From Amoebidium appalachense (lineage: Eukaryota; Ichthyosporea), in assembly GCA_963693365.1 (NCBI GenBank), contig CAVNZM010000007.1, positions 1,488,001-1,552,000 on the forward strand: a DNA stretch of 64,000 nt, given 5' to 3'. Positions 1 through 11,814 of the stretch are shown here, in pieces (the first letter of the stretch is position 1; every line of letters begins with the position of its first letter). A program made the position numbers and the translations under genes. Under the pieces are notes generated by a model. The model was not told the DNA's origin, made no database searches, and worked only from the letters and a program-made list of their open reading frames with translations.

Positions 1-267
1 TGTGTGTGTGTGTGTGCATGGGAGAAAGAGGAGGAGAGGAGGGGGTTGGGGGAGGAGGGGGAATTAGGAATGAGAGGGAGGGAGGAGGAGAAAGGGGACA
101 GGAGAAGCAAGAGCGGAAGAAAGAGAGGGAGTGAGGGAAGAGATGAAGGGGCAGGAAGGGGAAAGGGGGAGGTAGGCAGCGAGCGAGAGGGAGGGAGGGG
201 GAGGGAGAGTTTGAGGGGGGCGTGGGGAGAGAGACAGAGAGACAGAGAGAGACAGAGAGAAGGTGTG

Positions 268-311
<44 letters not shown>

Positions 312-378
312 GTGTGTGTGTTGGTTTATGTGTGAATGCATATACCAAAGGGCACTGGCACCTTTTTATGCCCCTCCC

Positions 379-414
<36 letters not shown>

Positions 415-618
415 CAATGTCCCTCCAATCCCTCCTGCAATGCCCCTCCCTCCCCTCCCTCACCCACTCCCCATCCCTTGTCCTTTCATTCTTTGGGTTG
501 CCTCTTGGTCGCCTTGGCCTCGATCTAACCATCATGCACAGTTTGCATTTCCATATTCAGAAAACACACACACACACCCCAACGCACTGTGAGGAAGATG
601 GGCATACCTCCTTCTAAG

Positions 619-656
<38 letters not shown>

Positions 657-808
657 ACACACACACACCCACACCTGCGCGTGCAAAAAAAAAAAAAAGA
701 AAAAAAAACCATCATGTCCTTCCATGCATGGTATTTGGTGAGACGACTCTTGACCCGGTCCCAACCAATCATCGCGTCCTCATGTGAACACTGATAACAA
801 ACAGCTCC

Positions 809-866
<58 letters not shown>

Positions 867-1014
867 ACACACAAAAAAAAAAAAAAAAGAAGAAGAAGAA
901 AAGAAGAAGAAGAAGGAAAAAAAAGAAAAAAGAAAAGTAAGAAAGAAAGGAGGGAAAGGAGAAATATAGGAGAAAAGGAGAGGAAAAAAATCAGGTTGCA
1001 CAAGCCCCATGTAC
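1..1014. repeat. Simple-repeat tract: (TG)n, C-runs, compound C/AC/A repeats
   Basis: A purine-rich (GA/GGA) stretch is followed by (GT)n at about 265-310. C homopolymers follow at about 379-411, 619-656 and 809-852, each near CA dinucleotides. The last is a compound array in the order C-run, (AC)n, A-run, GAA repeats. By position this lies in or beyond the next intron of the minus-strand TBC gene. I see no recognisable exon here; the open frames are translated repeat. Confidence 0.8.
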
Positions 1015-1108
1015 CTGCATAGAAAGGCACCTCCCTATCTGTCCGCCTGACGTCTTTATCGATCGTATTTATCGATTCCTTGCCTGTGTCTGTAAACGTA
1101 TCCAGCAA
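1015..1108 (-). CDS. TBC gene exon (DVxRTD motif)
   Basis: Acceptor TTTGCAG and donor GTACAT bound 31 codons plus one base, ending DKDVRRTDREVPFYA. The D-V-x-R-T-D block before a short F-Y motif is conserved in TBC1D15/17 and Gyp7. The next exon is not recognisable in 1-1014. Confidence 0.8.
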
Positions 1109-1765
1109 CTGCAAATCCAAAAATACGGTTTAGAAATACGGGAAAACGAACAATCGTGTGTGTATCCAGTAAATGTACCATACAAAAATACGTGTCAGAA
1201 ACACCAGGGCACTCGTGTGTAATTATAGTCAAAAATTGAAAAGAAAGGGCAATACCAAACACCAGTAGTAGTGGTGTGTAAAGGGATTCATAAATTCACG
1301 TCAACACGAAAATTCATAAATTCACATGAACACGAGCCCCTCCCCTCCCCTCCCTCCTCATAAATTCACATGAACACGAGCTCCTCTCCCTCCCCTCCCT
1401 CCCTCCCTCCCCCCCTCCCCCACACATACACAAACCACCATCAAGCACACACCTACACCCACACGCACTCACCACCTCCCCCCAGTCCCAATCTCCCGTC
1501 CGTCCCCCCACACGTCATCCCGACCCCTACCCCACCCCCAATACACATACACATCGTCCCCCCTCTCCCCCCCCCCCCCCCCTCCCCCCCTAGCCCACCA
1601 CCACCACACACACACACACAGAGACACTCACACACTCTCCTGCAACACTACTTTGAGCTCCATAACGCCCTCTTATCCACTCATCCGTTGCAAAACGTGT
1701 CCATGCATGTGCACGTACGTGTGCAAAAAGACATGCGGGTGCAAAACAAAAAAGGGGGGGCGGAA

Positions 1766-1798
<33 letters not shown>

Positions 1799-2132
1799 CA
1801 GGAGATTGTGTTGGTTCTTGCTTCGGGTGAGAGGAAGGAGAGAAGAGGTTTATGCAAACAGTTAGCACCTGCAAACGGCTTGCCGAAGGGGGGGGAAGAG
1901 GGGGGGGGGGGGGGGGGGGGAGGGGGGGGGGGGGGGGGGGGGGGATGGTGGGGCACACGTGTAGGGGAAAGTAGGGGAGGAGGAAGGATATGCTAATACT
2001 AAGATAAAAACGCGGAGGGAAGGAAACGTAGGCTGGAAGTAAACTGCATGATGCAGGGAGATAGCACCTTTACAAATACGGGGGGTGCTGGAATGGATAC
2101 AGAGACACTGCCTAATCGGTTTAGGTCCCTTG

Positions 2133-2166
<34 letters not shown>

Positions 2167-2263
2167 CATACACACACTCACCACCACCACCACCACCACC
2201 CCACCCTTCCGCCTGTGCTTCCTCTGACAGCTAGCTCGTTAAGCCCCCCCTCCCCCCCCCCCA

Positions 2264-2310
<47 letters not shown>

Positions 2311-4804
2311 AATAGTAGTAGTAGTAATAAGAGTCTCCCTTCATCCCCCCTCCCCCCCCCCCCCCCCCCCCCCCCCTTCAAACCTCCCTTTCCATCCAAA
2401 TAACGATGAAAATCATTATCAACAAAAATAGCACTGATAGAAGAAAACTTATTCCACCACCTATTACCCTTTCCAGAATAAAATAAAATACCCATTAACC
2501 CTTCCTAGCGCCAGCAAACACATATCTTCGTTGCTTAACCCACCTGCATCTCCTGCAGCCTGTCCCTCATGTTTTCATACTTCAACCTGTTGATGTTCAT
2601 CTGCTCCTCCCTCTCTGCGTATGTGCTCCCGTACGTGTATACCCCGAGTAGAAACTGTGCACACACACACACAGGCCATGTCAGTTACCCGAATGTGTAA
2701 CAGAATACACTGCAAGGAAAGATGGTGAAGGGGGGTAGGGAGATAGGGGGGGGAGGGGAGGAGGGGGGGGGAGAAGGGGGAGGGGGAGGGGGCGCGGAAA
2801 AGAGAGGGGCGGAGAAGGGGGGGGTGGGGGGGGGGGGGGGAGGGAGGGGGAGGGACGGAGGGAGGGGGTGGGGGGTGGGGGGAAGGGACGGAAGGAGAGA
2901 GAGAGCGAGAGGGAGGGAGGGAGGGAGGGGGAGAGAGAAAAAGAGGAGAGAGAGTTGAGAGAGAAGTGGGAGAGAGCAGTGAGAGAGCATTGAGAGATAG
3001 AGATAGAGCCCACATTCACACATGCACACTACACACACACACACACACACACCTCCCACCTCCGCCTACCAGTTCTTGCCACTCTATTCACAACGAACAC
3101 ATGCTTTAAATGATATTCTCGTGCAATATTTGTAACCCCCCCCCCCCCCCCCCCCCCCCCCTCCCCCGGGGGCTCCGCGGCCCCCTTCTTTTTTTTAATA
3201 TTACTAATGTCCTCCGAGTTCCCTTCCCTCCATAAAAGTCCCCCCCTGTCGCCCCTCCCCTCCCCCCTCCCTCTGAAACACGTCCCGCCCCCTCCCCCCC
3301 TCCCCCTACTCCTAGGTCCCCTATCTGCCCTCGGTTACTGACTAACCATGAATATAAATATAAAGTATTAACAGGTCGTATGCTGAAGATTGGAAAAACA
3401 CACAGGTGTACAACAGTTAACTACAGTTAACTATACACAGTAGCCTCCTCCCCACCTAACTAGACAACTCCATCTCCCCTTTTCTCCTTTTCCACGTGCA
3501 CCACGCACACAGATATCAAAACCCCTCTGCCTACTTTACCCTCATACTGCATGCAACTCGGCCATATGCTCAAAGAAGCATATTTTTCGGCTTTCTTTGA
3601 ACCTATATCCTCCCTACAACTCACCAGCCATCTTCTCTTACTCATGCCCGTACTGATTACCCTGATGAATCGAGACCCCTCCCCCCTCCTCCTCCCCCCC
3701 CTCCCCCCTCTCCCCCTCCCTCCCTCCCCCCTCCCCCCCGACACACACACACACCACCACCACCACACCACCACCACCACAACCCTCCCCCCCACACACA
3801 CACACATACCCTCCCCCCCCACACACACACACACACAGCCCACCAGCCCTCTTCTCTCTTCCCTACAACTATAGATGGTTTCCAAAACCTCTAATCTGGC
3901 CCATCCCCACCATACATGCCAATCCTTGATTCCCAAGCCCTTCCTTGATGTCGTTCCTGCCTCACCCCCAATTAACGACTCGCACGCCTTATAATGCTTC
4001 TTCTTCTCCCTAAATCCCGCATCAACCTTTTCAAACACACATAGAGTACAACAGAGCCACATCGTGCACTAACCTCCCACAGTGAGCCTCTGATGACATC
4101 CTCTGCGCCACCCGCAAACACACGAGAACGCACACGACCAGGATGGGCTATCCTGCCTTCTGCGTCAAACGAAGACATCCATTCCTCCTCTGTTCACCCG
4201 GCTTGTTAGTGATCTCTCCAGCACATGGTTTTTTAATAATGGCCAGGAGGACTACTGAACCGGTAGCTGAAACAGTGCTTAGATCAAGCAATTTTGCTGG
4301 GTGATAAATAGCGACATGCATAGGCCCACCAAGACATTAACACCCTCCCCTTCCCACTCACCTGACAGTGGTGCCATGCGACCTAAGGGCGGGTTCTTGT
4401 AAAATTTTGCATTCCTGATCTTCACCCCCTCCATTCTTGGATGCTTGTAGCGAGGCCCTCCTTGGTGACGGCAAATTACTCAATGTTGTTCCCACCGTGT
4501 TCACTATTGCCTCACCCCCACTCCTAAAGAATCCTGCCAGCGTAGACACTGCTTGACCCACATTTTCGACCAAAGATGCCGAGGGAGAGAGCCTGCCAGA
4601 TGCATCTGAGGCTGAGGGTTGGTGGGCGGCATTGAGAGATGGGGAAAGAGTGGCGGATGAATCGTGTAAAGGCGTTTGGGGTTCAGCGTTTTCGTTTTTA
4701 GTCAATTTGGGTGAGGAGGTTGTTTCCGCTTTTGGTGCTGGTGAGCGAGCGCGTGGTGGGAGGGGGGAGCTGGCACCAGATGCTATGCTGGGGGGTTGAA
4801 ACAT
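1015..4804 (-). CDS. TBC-domain Rab GTPase-activating protein, Gyp7/TBC1D15-like (C-terminal part off the left edge)
   Basis: Rab-GAPs of this class stimulate GTP hydrolysis by Rab GTPases on endomembranes. Exons on the minus strand: an N-terminal exon inside 4362-4804, then 4074-4189, 2544-2654 and 1015-1108. Junctions are in phase: the 4361 donor leaves one base, 4189 supplies two, and 4074 and 2654 meet in phase 0. Joined, they read PLSEEEWMSSFDAEGRI, then the GSLWE/FLLGVYTYGSTYAEREEQ junction, then the IDKDVRRTDREVPFY motif. This is the N-terminal half of a TBC domain: the W-x-FLLG-x-Y motif and the D-V-x-R-T-D motif. The catalytic IxxDxxR and YxQ fingers are not expected this early; the YxQ part must lie to the left of the window. 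The N-terminal exon is Ser/Pro rich, as in relatives. An extra small exon between 2544 and 1108 is possible. Confidence 0.8.
1109..2543. other. Intron of the TBC gene: C/G homopolymers, AT and trinucleotide repeats
   Basis: G-runs lie at about 1767-1797 and 1903-1944, and C-runs at 2134-2164 and 2351-2376. (TA)n followed by TAA/TAG trinucleotides lies at 2268-2328. A near-duplicate of a short unit (CATAAATTCACATGAACACG) occurs around 1288-1380. No supported exon. Confidence 0.6.
2544..2654 (-). CDS. TBC gene exon (W/FLLG motif and following helix)
   Basis: Acceptor GCACAG and donor GTGGGT bound 37 codons, FLLGVYTYGSTYAEREEQ followed by a charged helix ending RDRLQEMQ. It joins in phase 0 to the preceding exon, giving LWEFLLGVY, a hallmark of the TBC domain. 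Confidence 0.85.
2655..4073. other. Intron of the TBC gene with C/G-rich repeats
   Basis: It holds a G-rich block (about 2720-2900 on the plus strand), a C-run at 3137-3161, (AC)n with CCCCCC interruptions at 3738-3838 and no supported exon. Two short splice-bounded open stretches (3966-4009 and 3548-3594) were considered and dropped. Confidence 0.6.
4074..4189 (-). CDS. TBC gene exon (start of the TBC domain)
   Basis: The exon is bounded by acceptor GAACAG and donor GTTAGT, 116 nt, and encodes 38 codons in the frame EEWMSSFDAEGRIAHPG...GSLWE. The E-E-W...D.EGR-I pattern directly before the W-x-FLLG motif is typical of Gyp7/TBC1D15 RabGAPs. Confidence 0.8.
4362..4804 (-). CDS. N-terminal exon region of the TBC gene, Ser/Pro-rich; frame must change near its end
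   Basis: An open frame from ATG 4804 runs to a GTGAGT donor at 4361. It encodes a Ser/Pro-rich stretch and then a hydrophobic segment (VGQAVSTLAGFF). Read in that frame the exon ends in phase 2 and does not continue into the next exon. In the neighbouring frame the last 17 codons read KFYKNPPLGRMAPLS and join exactly to EEEW of the next exon. So either a small intron (for example donor GTGAGG near 4503, acceptor TTAG near 4390) or a one-base indel, perhaps in the GGAGGGGG run near 4434, lies inside this block. ATG 4804 is preceded by AG, so it could also be an internal exon start; upstream exons are not excluded. Confidence 0.6.
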
Positions 4805-5166
4805 CTTCGAACCAAACCACTTTTCTTCGGTTTATCTATATTTAAATACAAGGAAAATGCGCTTTTCTTCTTTTTAATGTTTACAAAAAAATATGCTGTC
4901 TCTAGCTGGCCTAAATGAGGCGACACAATCCTTGTTTTCCACTTCTCCCTCTTGAAAAAACCAAGAAAAGTGTGGCTCTTACAAATTATCAGCAAGGCAT
5001 GAAAGCCGTCCAGCCGCTCTGCGCTCTGTAAGACTGTCGCCTCTTGATTCGTTTACTATTTCAATGCATAGCTAAATATGGCTATTAATATCCTGACGAC
5101 GAATCATATTGTGTATTTATCATGTACACTTATTGGTGGTGCGACCTGGTGGCTCACCCGCCCACG

Positions 5167-5377
5167 TGCGACATCGAAATGTGATGGGAACATGTATTTG
5201 AACACGGATGAAAGTCGGATGGGGGAGGGATGGTCACAGCTTTCGTTGACAAGAAATATGTTTTGGACAAGGAAAAGACTAAAAACGCCAGGTCCCGGAA
5301 GCCCCATTTACATCGTGATGTTTATTGATCTGGGGGGCTTCCGTATCTGGGGTGACTCGATGTATATCTACGTCACA
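5167..5377. repeat. 211-bp direct duplication, copy 1
   Basis: Nearly identical to 6083-6293 (only about two mismatches seen), 916 bp apart. Its 3' part contains an inverted pair around CCGGAAGCCCC and GGGGCTTCCG. One reading frame is open through both copies, but nothing in it resembles a known family. Confidence 0.9.
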
Positions 5378-6082
5378 TGTTAAGCGCACAAGAGAAGGAT
5401 AGTGTGTGTCCTCACACATGGATAAGGCTAGTACGTGGGTGCAAACATATAAGCATGTGGATGCATACTAGGGGTGGGGGGGGGCGTCACAGTGTATATG
5501 TCAGGGACTGGCAAACCTCCAAGCCATCCCCTAACCACACGTGGGCGGGCTGCAGTGCCTCTGAGGATGACCCTAGTGACCGTCAGGTAGTGATCTTAAC
5601 CACCGTGTGGGCATAAGCAAAGTCCGAGACTCACACCCTCCGCCAAACGTGTGCTGGGCTTAGTGTCTGGCCGGCCCCCATTATGCGGGATTAGCAGCAC
5701 ACGGGGGTGGCGTTTCTCGTGCTTTGCTTATACGCACAAAGTATCAGGACCAAAACTTGCCGATCACTGTGTGGTCGTGTGTGGAAAATGGGAAAAGATG
5801 ATGCGCTCATGAGAAATGGGCTGGTGCGAAAACCGGGTTGTGTGTGCTACAATATAAAAATGATATGGCTGTTGCAAAAAAAAAAAAAAAAAAAAAAAAG
5901 GCCTCATTGCGGGGCGACGTCCGAATAGTAAGCAAATGCATCCTCGTGTATCCGTAGTTATCCGTGGACTGCTGTGACCATCCGTCCGTAAAAATGAGCT
6001 ATCGTAGCATGCTAGCAGAGCGCGCGTGTGGAAGCGTGTTTTCCTGGTTACCCCCGAGGGAGACCTTCCTTTTCTGCTACCA

Positions 6083-6293
6083 TGCGACATCGAAATGTGA
6101 TGGGAACATGTATTTGAACACGGATGAAAGTCGGATGGGGGAGGGATGGTCACAGCTTTCGTTGACAAGAAATATGTTTTGGACAAGGAAAAGACTAAGG
6201 ACGCCAGGTCCCGGAAGCCCCATTTACATCGTGATGTTTATTGATCTGGGGGGCTTCCGTATCTGGGGTGACTCGATGTATATCTACGTCACA
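6083..6293. repeat. 211-bp direct duplication, copy 2
   Basis: Second copy of the segment at 5167-5377. Flanking sequences differ on both sides, so the duplicated unit has sharp ends, as a mobile element or segmental copy would. Confidence 0.9.
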
Positions 6294-6618
6294 CACGCAT
6301 GCATTGCAGCTTGTGGCAGGTTGTTTACTCGAGCTCAGTTGTTTACAGTACATAGCACCCTCACTTTTTCGTCAGCTTTGAACTATTGGCGAATGTTTCC
6401 ACTAACTAACAATATTTACAGATTTTCCGTGCGATTTTTTAGCAGAATGCAATATTGCACGTCACGTTTTGTTTTTGCTTGTGTTACATCATGGCCGATC
6501 GTCCCGGAGCATGCGCATCATGAGCTCAAGTGCACATACGTGATCAGAGCTTCTTCCATGGAGGTCACAGTGCATGCATACATAAGCGTGGAAGGAAACA
6601 GGGCTACGGCACCGAACC

Positions 6619-6654
6619 AAGGCCTTCTAGATAAAAGTTTATCTAGGAGGCCTT
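6619..6654. repeat. Short perfect hairpin
   Basis: Arms reading AAGGCCTTCTAGATAAA and its near-exact complement around a minimal loop. It stands alone between unrelated sequences; function unknown. Confidence 0.7.
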
Positions 6655-6746
6655 GCACCGGACACATTGTCTCACGCTCGAAATTTCTTATTTATGGGGC
6701 CATGAGCTTTGTTGTGCCAATGATGTGCGTGCATGCATGTGCGTGC

Positions 6747-7450
<704 letters not shown>

Positions 7451-8093
7451 GGGCGCGCGTGTGTGTGCGAGCGTGCGTGAGTGCTCACTTGCGTCCCGCG
7501 CGTGTGCCTGTGCATGATGAACTTTTTGCTCTAATGGAGAACTGCGTGTTTGTATGGTCGTAGGGGTGAGAGAGCTGGGAATGGAGTTTTGGAGGAAGCT
7601 GCTTTGCAGGACTTATTGCTTTCCTGAATCATGCACCGTGTTTTTGTTATTATGAATTATTTTTTATTAATTTCACTTCTCGAAAATTCAATAATGCCCA
7701 CTGTGCCCTGCCTTCTACCACTCCCCCAAACTCCTTCCCGTGTCCACATTCAACAGCAATAATCGTTGTAAATCACGCTCCCAATGCATGTATGATTGCG
7801 CATGCACCTCCATATAACTGGGCACATGCCTAAACTTCAAAAGAAAATCTCTTTATGTAGGCAAAGCCAGTCACTACTAGCTAGCAATGTAGTTGCAATT
7901 GCAAGGATGATTCTTTCTGCCCATCACCGTGTTTTGGAAGTGGCATTTTTTATATAAAAGTTGAACTCAGACTCAATGCCATTTGACCCTGTCTATTTTA
8001 TTTTTCCGAGTCCTTGGAAAGGTGAAATCCGTTCTACGGCTACCGTAATTTATTTGTAGGGCAAAATGCGCGTGTGCACAAGTTACATGGAAG

Positions 8094-8132
<39 letters not shown>

Positions 8133-8229
8133 GTCCCCCATTTCCCCCTCCGCCCCCAGCCCAACGCAGGGTATCAACACCAGCCACGCCGGTGGGTACA
8201 CACAAACACACATGTACACACACACAGTT

Positions 8230-8260
<31 letters not shown>

Positions 8261-8931
8261 TCTTCCCCCCTCCCCCACCGCCCCCCCCCCCTCCCCTCCC
8301 CCCCCCCCCCCCCTCCCACCACCACCACCACCACCACCGCCGCCGCCGCTGCCGCCGCCACCACCGCCACCACCAACCCCAACCCCCAATCCCCCTCAAC
8401 AGGAAATTTCCAACTTCCATCTCGACCTGCCATTCCGAATATCATGATCAGCCACGGTCTGAACGTTTGATAGCTGGCAGGCTCCCAGCCAGGGGCTGGT
8501 GTCCACCCAAACAACAACAGCATGGAATAAGAACGACGGTACTTAAACAAAAATTTTAAAACAATTTTCGAAATTGAAAAATCTGTCGGATACCCCGGTC
8601 ATGATCGACCTATGTAGACTCGTCCTCCTTCTCCCTCGGGCCCCGGCCAGTTGGCGACCTGTACCCCCCTCCCCCCTCCTCCCCCCCCCCCCATCCCTCC
8701 CCCTCCCCCCCCCCCTCCCCCCCCCTCCTCCCCCCTTCTCCCGCTCAACCGAACGGCTCAACCAAAAGCACACGGACACATGCATGTATGGTCCAGCCTC
8801 AGAGGTGGACAGTGTCAAGCGTGCACACACAAATGATTTGTACAACTATGGTACTGTTGTACGTACGGCAGGCGCAACATAACTATTGCTATGCTCTATG
8901 CACACGTGCTGTATCATGTTACATAAGTTAA

Positions 8932-9025
8932 GGGCGTGTTTGGCAGCGCAGTTATATCGTGTCTTTATCGTATTCGTCTATTCGCGTAGTGACACGATTC
9001 GAAAATGTGTCCTGCCAAACACGCC
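8932..9025. mobile_element. Short foldback (MITE-like) element 1, terminal repeat GGCGTGTTTGGCAG
   Basis: Terminal inverted repeats GGCGTGTTTGGCAG and CTGCCAAACACGCC enclose about 65 bp that also contains complementary segments (CGTGTC and GACACG). The same terminus occurs at 9448-9579. It is too small to code; a non-autonomous DNA element is the likely explanation. Confidence 0.55.
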
Positions 9026-9061
9026 ACAGCTTTCCGGACACGATAAAGGCGTTGGACATCG

Positions 9062-9297
9062 AAGTTATATCGTGTTTTCGTAAATCACCTCCGGAGGTAG
9101 TCACTCTCGAGTGCTGTCTCCCTGCGGCCTCTTCTTCTTCTTCTTTTTTTTTTTTAAAAAAAAATTTTTTTTTAGGCCTATGTTGCCGCAGCGTAGTACA
9201 TAAGGCCGGGCCGGGCCACCTACAACGTAAGCAAGCCAGCGGGTACATAGCCTTGGAGACTACTCCGGAGGTGATTTTCGAAAACACGATATAACTT
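9062..9297. repeat. Inverted repeat with about 40-bp arms
   Basis: The arm at 9062-9102 and the arm at 9258-9297 are complementary over about 40 bp with few mismatches, both including TCCGGAGGT and CGATATAAC-type blocks. The interior holds a T-run/A-run/T-run at 9146-9175. The arm shares GTTATATCGTG with element 1, so the three foldbacks here may be related. Confidence 0.65.
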
Positions 9298-9447
9298 TTA
9301 GCCAATCGGATCGCTTATAGCCAGTCTAATTTACGATTGGTTGAAAGACTACCAATGCAATCGTACAAAATATGATATTTCGCATTCTTTTGCCGTATCG
9401 AGATTTTGTGTCGATGTCGAAGCGAGAGCGTGTTTACAAAAAAAATA

Positions 9448-9579
9448 GGCGTGTTTGGCACGCCATAATCGTATCATTACCCCTAAAGACGCATACCACA
9501 AAATAATTTTGTGAACACGATTATTCGTCTTTTCACAAAATGACACGAATACGATTATTTTTGGCTGCCAAACACGCCC
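9448..9579. mobile_element. Short foldback (MITE-like) element 2, same termini as element 1
   Basis: Begins GGCGTGTTTGGCA and ends TGCCAAACACGCC; the interior contains complementary AATCGTAT and ACGATTAT segments. With element 1 this makes two members with one terminal sequence within 650 bp. Confidence 0.55.
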
Positions 9580-9717
9580 TAATAATTAATATTGGTGATA
9601 CGGTCAACTGATGATAATTCAGTGACCATCCGATAGCGTGCCTGCACAGAAGATTTCGTAATATTGAAGTGATGTTCTTTCGTAACCGTCGTGGGGGCCC
9701 CCCGGGGGACTCGGTCG

Positions 9718-9750
9718 GGGGGGGGGGGGGGGGGGCTCGGAGGGGGGGGA

Positions 9751-9788
<38 letters not shown>
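9718..9788. repeat. Interrupted G homopolymer
   Basis: G-runs of about 18 and 37 nt separated by short GA-containing interruptions. Confidence 0.9.
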
Positions 9789-9789
<1 letters not shown>

Positions 9790-10635
9790 GGGTTCGGAAG
9801 CCTTCATCAAGTTGATCGATCAACTAGTGGCACATACATATATAGCCGGAGAGGAATCCAAGCTTGCCGATGATGACTTGCCATGTTGTATGCAAAAGAC
9901 GGATGACGTAAAGACAAAAGTCGTGCCATTCAAACAAGCAACGGTTGTCTTGTCTGCACAGTCACTGTGGTGCCTTGGCAAGTTGGCCCTCATATTCGGA
10001 AAGTTCTTGGTTTTTATGAACGGAAGTTCCCGCGGCCAGATGCAGTTTCCGGCCTGTGCGAGTCAAACATTTCAAACACGGCTGATCACACGAAGCGTCC
10101 CGAAACTTCGCACTAATGTTTTCAGTACGTTACCATTTTCGTCACTAGAAAATTCTATGAAAGTTTCAATCTAGAAAGACAACGCCCTTCAGAACGGTCG
10201 GCTCCCCGTACAGTCAGACAGTATATACAAGCTGAGTGCCACCAGTACCCCGGATGATAAGTTACATGACAAACATTAATTTCACACCCTGGATTGAATT
10301 ATTAAGCTATTTATAGCGACCAATTACACCACAGGATTGAATCCAAGTGGGTAAACCGTAAGATCCCAACGAGGTCACTGTTTATTCAGTTTACTTAGAC
10401 CAAAAACCCGCAGGAAAAATACAGATTACCACACAATTAACACCTATGCCCCGTTATGGTGATATCCATTACCGTTATAAAGGAATAAAACCCAAAAGTT
10501 CAACCAAACGCACACATAAACCAGATGGTCCGACAAGTTAATCTCACATCGCGATTTATTCCACCAATCATCAGCCGACTTTGTGAAGTGAGATCGCCAC
10601 ATTCCCGGGAGATGACCTGAGATGAACTTATCGGG

Positions 10636-10643
10636 TATAAATA
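10636..10643 (+). promoter_or_regulatory. TATA box of the secreted-protein gene
   Basis: TATAAATA, about 125 bp upstream of the ATG at 10768, with a pyrimidine-rich leader between. Position and context fit a core promoter with a start site near 10665-10670. Confidence 0.65.
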
Positions 10644-10767
10644 CGCCTCTTTTCATCACACCATATGCACACCAGCCTTCTCAGCTTAGCCCTAAAACAT
10701 CTCGGCAAACCCCCCTTAAGCTTTCTCGTCACTTTCCCTTTACTACACACAAAAAAAAGGCAACAAA

Positions 10768-11421
10768 ATGATTTCTCAAATCTTCGCCGTTGCCGCTTGC
10801 AGCGCCGCCCTTGTGTCTGCCGCGACCACCTGCCCGGACTGCTGCAACACTAAGGCTCTCTTCATGTGCAACGAGCTTGGTGGTGTCGGTGGCCTGCACG
10901 GTGCTGTGTGCTGCGCTAACGGCCAGTGGGGTTGCCCTAGTGCCGGCGCCGCTGGCCCCTCCGGATGCCCCCCCGGTGTTGGCTACAAAAAGGATTGCCC
11001 GGTCCCTGCCCCCACCGCCGGGAAGAGCTTCATGGTTGCAAAGTTCGAAGACGCCACCACCTACCCACACACGGTTTTGCTCGGCAGGGGAGACAGCGCA
11101 GAGGTCGCTACGGACGGTTCGAGATACACTCCCTTCGTGTGGAGCGGTGGAAAGCTTCAGAACTTTTACGACTCGGCCAGGTGCCTGGGTTTGGATGGTG
11201 ATTACGTCATGCAGGTGGCGTGCACCACCGCACCAGTTTGGGAGACGATCGCCGTGACGCCGGCCCAAAACTGGACGAAAAAGGGGAACGTCCCTGTTGT
11301 GAACTGGTCCACGGGCACGGGTGCAAACAAGAAGTGTGTGACCCTCGATGGGAAGACGGCAAAAGTGACCAAGTGTGATGGCAAGGACATGAAGCAGAAG
11401 TGGTTCCTTTTGCCCCACTAG
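10768..11421 (+). CDS. Secreted Cys-rich protein with a C-terminal ricin-B-like (beta-trefoil-like) region
   Basis: Complete intronless frame of 217 aa. Residues 1-18 form a signal peptide (hydrophobic core FAVAACSAALVS), so the product enters the secretory pathway. Residues 20-73 are Cys-rich (CPDCC, VCCANGQWGC), a small disulfide module. After a Pro/Ala linker, the last 130 residues contain CLGLDG..VMQVAC and KCVTLDG...VTKCDG...KQKWFLL. These are the C-L-D-G...C and Q-x-W style repeats of ricin-type beta-trefoil carbohydrate-binding folds, although three full lobes are not obvious. Two N-glycosylation sequons occur (NWT, NWS). It is compact, GC-rich and codon-biased, flanked by a TATA box and a poly(A) signal, suggesting strong expression. 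The lectin-like assignment is inference from motifs. Confidence 0.85.
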   Translation: MISQIFAVAACSAALVSAATTCPDCCNTKALFMCNELGGVGGLHGAVCCANGQWGCPSAGAAGPSGCPPGVGYKKDCPVPAPTAGKSFMVAKFEDATTYPHTVLLGRGDSAEVATDGSRYTPFVWSGGKLQNFYDSARCLGLDGDYVMQVACTTAPVWETIAVTPAQNWTKKGNVPVVNWSTGTGANKKCVTLDGKTAKVTKCDGKDMKQKWFLLPH

Positions 11422-11814
11422 GTGGATTTGAATGTTGTTTGCACTGGGTACAGGTCAAATTGAGAATTTGTGATTAGTCCTGCGGAGCTGTACATGCCCC
11501 CATTAGTGAAACAATTGGAGCGTGTGTCTGTGGGTGTGGGTGTGGTGAATAGTTAACAGTTAATATTTAGGAGATACTTACATGCCTACTATTTATGCAC
11601 ATACTTCAGAGACACGAACACGAGACACATTTTCGTGTGGTTTTATTCAAATTTGGGTAGATATGGCGACCCCATTGAATGATATAGACATTTTATACTA
11701 TAATGTAATGTGACTAACGAGAGAACCATGCTTTGATGAATTTCGTGCCGTGTAGGACATAGTGCCTACGTGTTGATAAGTTAAAAGTCAATGATTGTTG
11801 TTGGTTATTGATAT

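Noticed and set aside
3548-4009. Two short splice-bounded segments on the minus strand (3966-4009 and 3548-3594) as extra TBC exons
   Set aside because: They could be joined in phase, but the direct join of 4074 to 2654 gives the conserved LWEFLLGVY sequence, which the extra exons would destroy.
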